Positions 59,034-64,000 of a DNA stretch of 64,000 bases are shown piece after piece. The notes below the pieces were generated by a model. It worked only from the letters and a program-made list of their open reading frames with translations. It did no database searches and had not been told where the DNA came from. Each line of letters begins with the position of its first letter. Positions within the stretch are counted from its first letter, which is position 1. The position numbers and the translations under genes are program-made. This stretch comes from Nanobdellota archaeon. GTDB taxonomy: Archaea; Nanobdellota; Nanobdellia; Woesearchaeales; UBA9642. The DNA lies in the NCBI GenBank assembly GCA_021813435.1, contig JAKAKR010000013.1:1-64000 (forward strand), read 5' to 3'.

Positions 59034-60291
59034 ACGGGATCATATCGGGATATTTGGAAAGATGAATGCAGGAAAGAGTAGCATCATGAATTTACTGACT
59101 CAACAATCGTCGTCCATTGTCGATTCAACACCAGGAACAACGACTGATTCTAAGATTATACTGCAAGAAGTTCACGGGATTGGACCGATTAAACTGTATG
59201 ATACTGCAGGCATTGATGAACAAAGCATTTTAGGACAGAAAAAAAAGCTGAAGGCCTATGCCGATCTAAAAGAATGTGATCTCATTATTGTCGTTATCGA
59301 TCCATCTACTGAACGTGTTGATCACGAAAAAGATATCATCACCCACGCTAAAACATTGGATAAACAAGTGTTGATTGTATACAATATTTTTGATCCAGAA
59401 CATGAGAAAAATATTCCTATACTAGAAAAAAATATTCCCAAAATCTCAACGTATAATCGTCTAACGATAAAAGCAATAGATTCAACGTATCGGATGCCAC
59501 TTATAGATTTTATATGTGAGCATTTTGATTCACAATATAAGAACATTGAGTTATTGCCATTTCTCCAACAGGGTGAACAATATATGTTAATTATTCCAAT
59601 GGATGTTGAGACTCCGAAAGGGCGGTATTTGAGGCCGCAGGCAATGGTTGAAGAGTATATTACACGAAATTGGGCATATCCCTTATCATTCAGGCTGGAT
59701 CTTACAAAGGCGCGAAGCAGAGATCTTGAACACATCATAGAACAAGATCGTTTCATTTCAGTTATGGATTCATTTAAGAAGCGTCCACATGCAGTTATTA
59801 CTGACTCCCAAGCAATCGATATCATGTACCAATGGGTTCCGGAAGATATCTTGCTCACCACGTTTTCTATTACCATGATTAATTATACGAGTAGGGGGCG
59901 ATTACAACAATTTGTTAATGGCATAAATGCACTTCGCAAATTAAAATCAGGGGATACGGTGCTTATTGCTGAAGCATGCAATCATTCACGAATTGGAGAA
60001 GATATCGGTACAGTGCAAATCCCAAATTTTTTGGATAAAAATTTTCCTGAAGTCAAGTATGAACATGCATTCGGAAAGGTTTTCGGGGATGATTTGGCAA
60101 AATATCAGCTGATCATACATTGTGGAGGTTGCATGATGAGCCCACAAAAACAGTTAGCACGAATACGAGATATTGAACACGTAAACGTACCGGTCACTAA
60201 CTATGGAATGTTCTTATCATATATTCAAGGAGAAAAAGCATTACAACGAGTGCTAAAACCATGGGGCATAACCTACAATCTCCGAGATTAA
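59023..60291 (+). CDS. hydF: [FeFe]-hydrogenase H-cluster maturase HydF (GTPase scaffold)
   Basis: HydF holds the diiron precursor and passes it to the hydrogenase. The 422 residues have a Ras-like GTPase (GKMNAGKSS at 12-20, TPGTTTD switch, YDTAGID Walker B), a dimerisation domain and the C-terminal cluster domain with the family signature C319-x-H321-x44-H366-C367-x2-C370 (CNH ... HCGGC). All three domains are full length. It is the last gene of element 2; repeat C follows 33 bases later. Confidence 0.95.
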   Translation: MIVERDHIGIFGKMNAGKSSIMNLLTQQSSSIVDSTPGTTTDSKIILQEVHGIGPIKLYDTAGIDEQSILGQKKKLKAYADLKECDLIIVVIDPSTERVDHEKDIITHAKTLDKQVLIVYNIFDPEHEKNIPILEKNIPKISTYNRLTIKAIDSTYRMPLIDFICEHFDSQYKNIELLPFLQQGEQYMLIIPMDVETPKGRYLRPQAMVEEYITRNWAYPLSFRLDLTKARSRDLEHIIEQDRFISVMDSFKKRPHAVITDSQAIDIMYQWVPEDILLTTFSITMINYTSRGRLQQFVNGINALRKLKSGDTVLIAEACNHSRIGEDIGTVQIPNFLDKNFPEVKYEHAFGKVFGDDLAKYQLIIHCGGCMMSPQKQLARIRDIEHVNVPVTNYGMFLSYIQGEKALQRVLKPWGITYNLRD

Positions 60292-60324
60292 CAACATATG
60301 GCAAAAGACTATTCCCTAATGCTA

Positions 60325-60358
60325 ACCTACTCGCACTCACACACGGCTCATCCATGAT
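60325..60358 (+). repeat. Attachment-like repeat C (right end of element 2)
   Basis: It matches 55902-55935 at 30 of 34 bases, with the core reading GGCTCATCCA (one change from the tRNA end). Ordinary chromosomal sequence follows, so this marks the right boundary of the tandem island. The remaining bases to 60429 show no gene. Confidence 0.75.
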
Positions 60359-60429
60359 AAATTGATGATGAGCATTATCTGAAAACAAATAGAAAAAAAC
60401 GAATAGAAAAAGATAGTAATGAAAAAGAT

Positions 60430-60897
60430 TTAATCGAGCTTGAATCCTTTCATGATCTTGTCGAATTTGCGGTTGAGTTCCTGCAATTCATGACGGATAC
60501 TCTCCATCTCCTGCGAGCAGTCAGAAGCACGAGGGACGAATTCGCGGGATCTTTCGCGCGGCATAAATCGTTCAGAACCGCCTGCATGTTGTTCTCCAGG
60601 ACTGTCCCTAAAACAGCTTCGGCAATAGATTGGTTTATTGCCCGAAGGTTTGAATGGGACGTCGCATTTCCTGCCGCATTTTGCGCAGGTCGTCGCGTGC
60701 AGTTCAAATCCGTTCGGAGTCTTTTTTGGGGTTGACATTGAAGTCTCGCGCCTATCGAATCGTTCTCGCGGTCGTGATTCTGTAAAAGAGTTTCGGGAAT
60801 GATCATCGGATCGTGATTCCCGATTAAACCGCTTGGGGCTGCGAGCATTTTGCGGTTTAGAATTAAATTGTTTTGCACGGTTAAAAGTTTTTTTCAT
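60430..60897 (-). CDS. CxxC zinc-binding protein
   Basis: This 155-residue protein has an Arg/Ser/Asn-rich disordered N-terminus (about 1-60). The compact zinc domain is TTCAKCGRKCDVPFKPSGNK followed by YCRSCF, and a short coiled coil ends the protein (MESIRHELQELNRKFDKIMK). The CxxC...VPFKP-x-G-x-x-P-x-YCRxCF form is widespread in DPANN archaea and candidate-phyla bacteria; its function is not settled. GGTG precedes the ATG. Confidence 0.78.
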   Translation of the reverse strand: MKKTFNRAKQFNSKPQNARSPKRFNRESRSDDHSRNSFTESRPRERFDRRETSMSTPKKTPNGFELHATTCAKCGRKCDVPFKPSGNKPIYCRSCFRDSPGEQHAGGSERFMPRERSREFVPRASDCSQEMESIRHELQELNRKFDKIMKGFKLD

Positions 60898-61031
60898 AAA
60901 GGCACCTTTTTTAGCAATATAATGGACGTATAGTGCAGAAAAACAGATGGGTTTATAAACGTATGCACAGCGGCGCTGCAGATGATAAAAACCGTCTATT
61001 TTTTAAATTCGAAATGATGCCGTGATAAGGC

Positions 61032-63593
61032 ATGAAAACAGACAAGGAATTGAAGAAAGAATTCAAGCTCATCGCAAGCAAGAATCCTGAAAAGTATTAT
61101 GCGGTAAGTGTCCTTGAAAAAGAGGGGTTCAAACGCGCGCAGTGCACGCATTGTAAAAAATTCTATTGGTCAATCGAAAAACGAGAGGTGTGTGGCGATT
61201 CTGAATGCATGCAGGGCGTTACATTATTCCAGAAGAATCCTCAGCGTCATGCATTAACATATATCGAGGTTTGGGAAACATTCAAAAAACACTTTCAACA
61301 CCTCGGGTACACACCTATTAATCGGTATCCGGTTGTTGCCAAGTGGAATCCCACGACGGATTTTACCATTGCATCCATTGCAGCATTCCAGCCGTATGTG
61401 GTTTCTGGAGAGACTGATCCTCCGGCAAAAAAACTTGTCATCCCGCAATTCTGTCTCAGGTTCGGCGACATTGATAATGTCGGAATCACTGGCTCGCACT
61501 GCACGGGTTTTGTCATGATTGGCCAGCACGCATTTGTACGGCCAGAGGAGTGGGATCAGGCGCAGTTCTTTACAGACCTTTACCAATATGTCACAACAAT
61601 TGTCGGCCTGAGCAAGGATGAACTGGTATTGCATGAGGATGCCTGGGCTGGCGGCGGAAATTTTGGTCCCTGCATGGAATTCTTCTCGAATGGGATTGAA
61701 TTGTTCAATCAAGTCTATATGATGTATGAGCATCGCGACGAGGGTGATAAGGAGCTCGGGCTCAAGGTCCTTGATATGGGTCTTGGGATGGAGCGTATTG
61801 CCTGGTTCAGCCAGGGGACGCCTACGCTCTATGATGCAGTGTTTCCTCCGGTGCTTGAATATCTCAAGGATGTTACTCGCGTGGAATTTGATGCAGCACT
61901 ATTCAAAAAGTTTGCAGCATACTCTTCAATGCTCAATATTGATGAGACAGAAAATATTGACAAGGCATGGGAGGATGTTGCGGCAAAAGTCGGGGTAGAG
62001 ACTGCAACACTCAAGGAAAAGATCATGCCTATGACTGCAATCTACAGCATTGCAGAGCATTCCCGCGCGCTCCTGTTTGCAATCACTGATGGCGGGCTTC
62101 CCAGCAATGTCGGCGGATTCTATAACCTGCGGGTGATCTTCCGGAGGATGATGTCATTTATGGATAAGTTCGGATGGAGTGATGTGATAGAATTGAAAAA
62201 AATCCTCCGATTGCATGCACAATTCCTTGAACCGATATTTCCTGAACTCCAGGATTCTGCAAGTGAAGTCGCTGAGATTCTTGCGTTCGAAAAAAAGAAG
62301 TATGAGGAGAGCCGTGAGCGTGCAGGAAACATCATCAAGAATATCATTGCAAAAAATGAGGGGATCACAACCCAAAGACTCATCGAGCTTTATGATAGCC
62401 ACGGCATCAATCCTGAGGAATTACGGCAGGAAGCGGCAAAAAATAATTTCACCATCGATGTTCCGGACAATTTTTATGCCCGGGTTGCAGAACTCCACGA
62501 GGAGGAAGCGACACAATTGCGTGAGGTGCAAAAGACCCAGACCAAACGCGAAAAACATTATGACATCGACCCGCAGGCAAAGACCGAAGCGTTGTATTAT
62601 GACCATTATGATCTCATTGATTTCAAGGCAACAGTCCTCACTATCATCCATGATACTGCAGAAAACAATTTCAAGGTCGTTCTGGACAAGACTGCATTCT
62701 ATCCGACTTCTGGCGGGCAATTGCATGATACCGGAACCATCAATAAATGCAGGGTCCGTGATATCTTCAAGCAGGGCGCAGTCATCATCCATGTACTCGA
62801 TCATGTCGACTTCCATGAGCGGCAGGTGGTGCACGGACGAATTGATTTTGACCGACGCATGCAGCTTGCGCAGCATCATACGGGAACCCATATCCTCAAC
62901 GGCGCTGCACGAAAAATCCTGGGCAATCATATCTGGCAGGCTGGCGCTGCAAAGACACTGGAGAAAGCAAGACTTGATATCACGCACTATGAGAATCTCT
63001 CTCAAGAGCAGATCACTGCAATTGAGCAGCTTGCAAATAAGATCATCAAGGAAAATCTTCCGGTCTATAAGACATTCATGAAGCGCAGCCTTGCAGAGGC
63101 AAAGTATGGTTTCCGGCTCTATCAGGGCGGGGCAATTCCCGGCAAGGAACTGCGTGTGGTAGATATCATGGGTTTTGACGTCGAGGCATGCGGAGGAACG
63201 CACCTTGATATCACCGGTGACGTCGGGCAGATCAAGATTCTCAAGACCACAAAGATCCAGGACGGGATTGTGCGCATTGAGTTTGTTGCCGGTATTGCTG
63301 CAGAAAAGAATCGCGAACAGAATACTGAATCACTTGAGGAACTTGCAAAAATCCTTAACTGCACTTCGCGGCAGATTCCTGCACGCGCGCTCGAACTCTT
63401 TGAACTCTGGAAAAAGATTGTCAAGAAGGGCGCAAAAGAGGAGTTCAAGCTTACCACTACGCAGGAGACTGATGAACCTGAAGAGAAAATTCTTGCAAGC
63501 ACTGCAACACTGCTGCGCACGCAGCCAGAGAATGTGATGAAAACAGTCGAGCGGTTCCTGCGCGAAATCTACGAGAAGAATAAACCGCAATGA
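61032..63593 (+). CDS. alaS: Alanyl-tRNA synthetase, archaeal type
   Basis: It charges tRNA-Ala. The 853 residues begin with the archaea-specific N-terminal zinc region (CTHCKKFYW ... CGDSECMQG). The class II catalytic core has ITGSHCTGFVMIGQHAF and GLGMERIAWFSQGTPTLYD (motif 3). The editing domain has HHTGTHILNGA (HxxxH) and CGGTH; a short C-terminal domain ends the protein. A TTTTTTAAATT element (about 61000-61010) lies 27 bases before the ATG. The island at tRNA-Ala ends 0.7 kb upstream. Confidence 0.95.
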   Translation: MKTDKELKKEFKLIASKNPEKYYAVSVLEKEGFKRAQCTHCKKFYWSIEKREVCGDSECMQGVTLFQKNPQRHALTYIEVWETFKKHFQHLGYTPINRYPVVAKWNPTTDFTIASIAAFQPYVVSGETDPPAKKLVIPQFCLRFGDIDNVGITGSHCTGFVMIGQHAFVRPEEWDQAQFFTDLYQYVTTIVGLSKDELVLHEDAWAGGGNFGPCMEFFSNGIELFNQVYMMYEHRDEGDKELGLKVLDMGLGMERIAWFSQGTPTLYDAVFPPVLEYLKDVTRVEFDAALFKKFAAYSSMLNIDETENIDKAWEDVAAKVGVETATLKEKIMPMTAIYSIAEHSRALLFAITDGGLPSNVGGFYNLRVIFRRMMSFMDKFGWSDVIELKKILRLHAQFLEPIFPELQDSASEVAEILAFEKKKYEESRERAGNIIKNIIAKNEGITTQRLIELYDSHGINPEELRQEAAKNNFTIDVPDNFYARVAELHEEEATQLREVQKTQTKREKHYDIDPQAKTEALYYDHYDLIDFKATVLTIIHDTAENNFKVVLDKTAFYPTSGGQLHDTGTINKCRVRDIFKQGAVIIHVLDHVDFHERQVVHGRIDFDRRMQLAQHHTGTHILNGAARKILGNHIWQAGAAKTLEKARLDITHYENLSQEQITAIEQLANKIIKENLPVYKTFMKRSLAEAKYGFRLYQGGAIPGKELRVVDIMGFDVEACGGTHLDITGDVGQIKILKTTKIQDGIVRIEFVAGIAAEKNREQNTESLEELAKILNCTSRQIPARALELFELWKKIVKKGAKEEFKLTTTQETDEPEEKILASTATLLRTQPENVMKTVERFLREIYEKNKPQ

Positions 63594-63619
63594 CGCAAAA
63601 GTACCGCGATGCGCGGGGA

Positions 63620-64000
63620 TTAATGCACTAACCGCGTATAGATAATATCACTGAGTATCTTCCAATTCTCGACCCTGAAGACATATTCTCCGGTGTAGCG
63701 GGCCGCTTTTGCAACGAGCTGTTCTTTGGCATGCAGATCCTCGGTGGAGAGCAGTTCAGTATCATAATGCGTGATATCATTCCACGGCTGGCGGAATAGA
63801 AAGACAGGAATCTTCTCCTGCGCGTACGCGAGCGCAATCTCAAGATTGTCCTCAAATGCAACCGCAACATTTTTTTCCAAAGCTTTCTCGACCTTTTGGC
63901 GGGTAAGCAGGACATTCTGTGCAGGGATTGAAAGACTATGTTTTGCAACATAGGATAATGTCTTTTCTAGCGGGTTGTCATAAAAATCTGTTGAACGCGA
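63620..64000 (-). CDS. C-terminal part of a HAD-like protein (partial, cut by window edge)
   Basis: The frame is open from the window end to a stop at 63620 and gives 126 residues. The segment NVAVAFEDNLEIALAYAQEK followed by IPVFLFRQPWN resembles motif IV of HAD phosphatases of the 5'-nucleotidase (NT5C-like) group, where a Glu-Asp pair binds the metal. The preceding KVEKALEKN is consistent. The catalytic DxD motif lies outside the window. It converges on alaS. Confidence 0.55.
   Translation of the reverse strand, partial: SRSTDFYDNPLEKTLSYVAKHSLSIPAQNVLLTRQKVEKALEKNVAVAFEDNLEIALAYAQEKIPVFLFRQPWNDITHYDTELLSTEDLHAKEQLVAKAARYTGEYVFRVENWKILSDIIYTRLVH

Larger units (their letters stand above)
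55932..60354. mobile_element. Integrated element 2: regulator plus hydGEF cassette (4.4 kb)
   Basis: Bounded by repeats B and C. It holds only an Lrp-type regulator and, divergently, hydG-hydE-hydF. No integrase is present, so movement would depend on one supplied from elsewhere. Its left end resembles that of element 1, indicating tandem insertion of related elements at the same tRNA site. Confidence 0.75.

Noticed and set aside
46731-60358. The island as a CBASS-like or other known defence system, with the CCA-like protein as CD-NTase
   Set aside because: No effector, HORMA/TRIP13, ubiquitin-like, nuclease or membrane-pore partner is present, and the operon is dominated by metabolic enzymes. 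It cannot be fully excluded without structure comparison.
62215-63203. Long ORFs on both strands inside alaS (288 and 260 residues)
   Set aside because: They overlap the conserved editing domain of AlaRS in other frames and resemble no protein.
1-64000. CRISPR arrays and cas genes
   Set aside because: No regularly spaced short repeats and no Cas-like ORF were seen on either strand.

Overview
The window is from an archaeon, most likely a DPANN lineage near Woesearchaeota/Pacearchaeota (inference). Evidence for Archaea: ribosomal proteins L15e, L21e, L31e, L39e and S19e, RNA polymerase subunits Rpo4 and Rpo11, archaeal Cbf5, Pth2, archaeal AlaRS and MetRS, intron-bearing tRNA genes, and TATA boxes (TTTATAAAT-like) centred about 26-28 bases before many start codons, which points to widespread leaderless mRNAs. 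The class II LysRS and the large membrane-anchored surface proteins with a K/R-x-QITIF N-terminus fit DPANN.

Layout. 1-8.0 kb: end of a transposase, a zinc protein, Rpo11, AMMECR1, Nudix, cis-prenyltransferase, a CBS protein and a duplicated nucleotidyltransferase. 6.7-23.9 kb: a surface-protein region with one plus-strand gene facing a six-gene, 15.7-kb minus-strand operon made of two paralogous pairs of giant secreted proteins plus a membrane protein and a small secreted protein. 23.9-28.6 kb: MetRS and a small set including a zinc-ribbon protein, MarC and a DegT-like enzyme. 28.7-29.1 kb: tRNA-Leu(UAA) with intron and an odd tRNA-Thr-like gene. 29.1-41 kb: housekeeping (SDR, Pth2, LysRS, S51 peptidase, phosphatase, Cbf5, macro and PIN domain proteins, L21e/Rpo4/DUF655, an IS200-like element, L15e, an HPF-like protein, L31e/L39e/S19e). 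41-46.6 kb: a frameshifted acetyltransferase, an XPD-type helicase, a possible autoregulated DNA-binding protein, small membrane proteins and CTP synthase.

46.6-60.4 kb is the accessory region. A tRNA-Ala(GGC) gene is followed by two tandemly inserted elements. The 94 bp starting in the tRNA 3' end (46721-46814) recur at 55922-56015 with 83/94 identity, and the right-end sequence before the second copy recurs at 60325-60358 (30/34). Element 1 carries a truncated integrase-like gene broken by an IS200-like insertion and a translationally coupled seven-gene operon: cupin, RFAP-synthase-like GHMP protein, P-loop kinase, B12-type radical SAM, CCA-enzyme-like nucleotidyltransferase, radical SAM, PHP phosphatase. 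A 2H phosphoesterase faces it. I recognise no known pathway with this set. Element 2 holds only an Lrp-type regulator and hydG-hydE-hydF, the complete maturation set for the H-cluster of [FeFe] hydrogenase, with all diagnostic cluster ligands. The hydrogenase itself is not in the window.

60.4-64 kb returns to core genes: a zinc protein, AlaRS and the end of a HAD-like gene.
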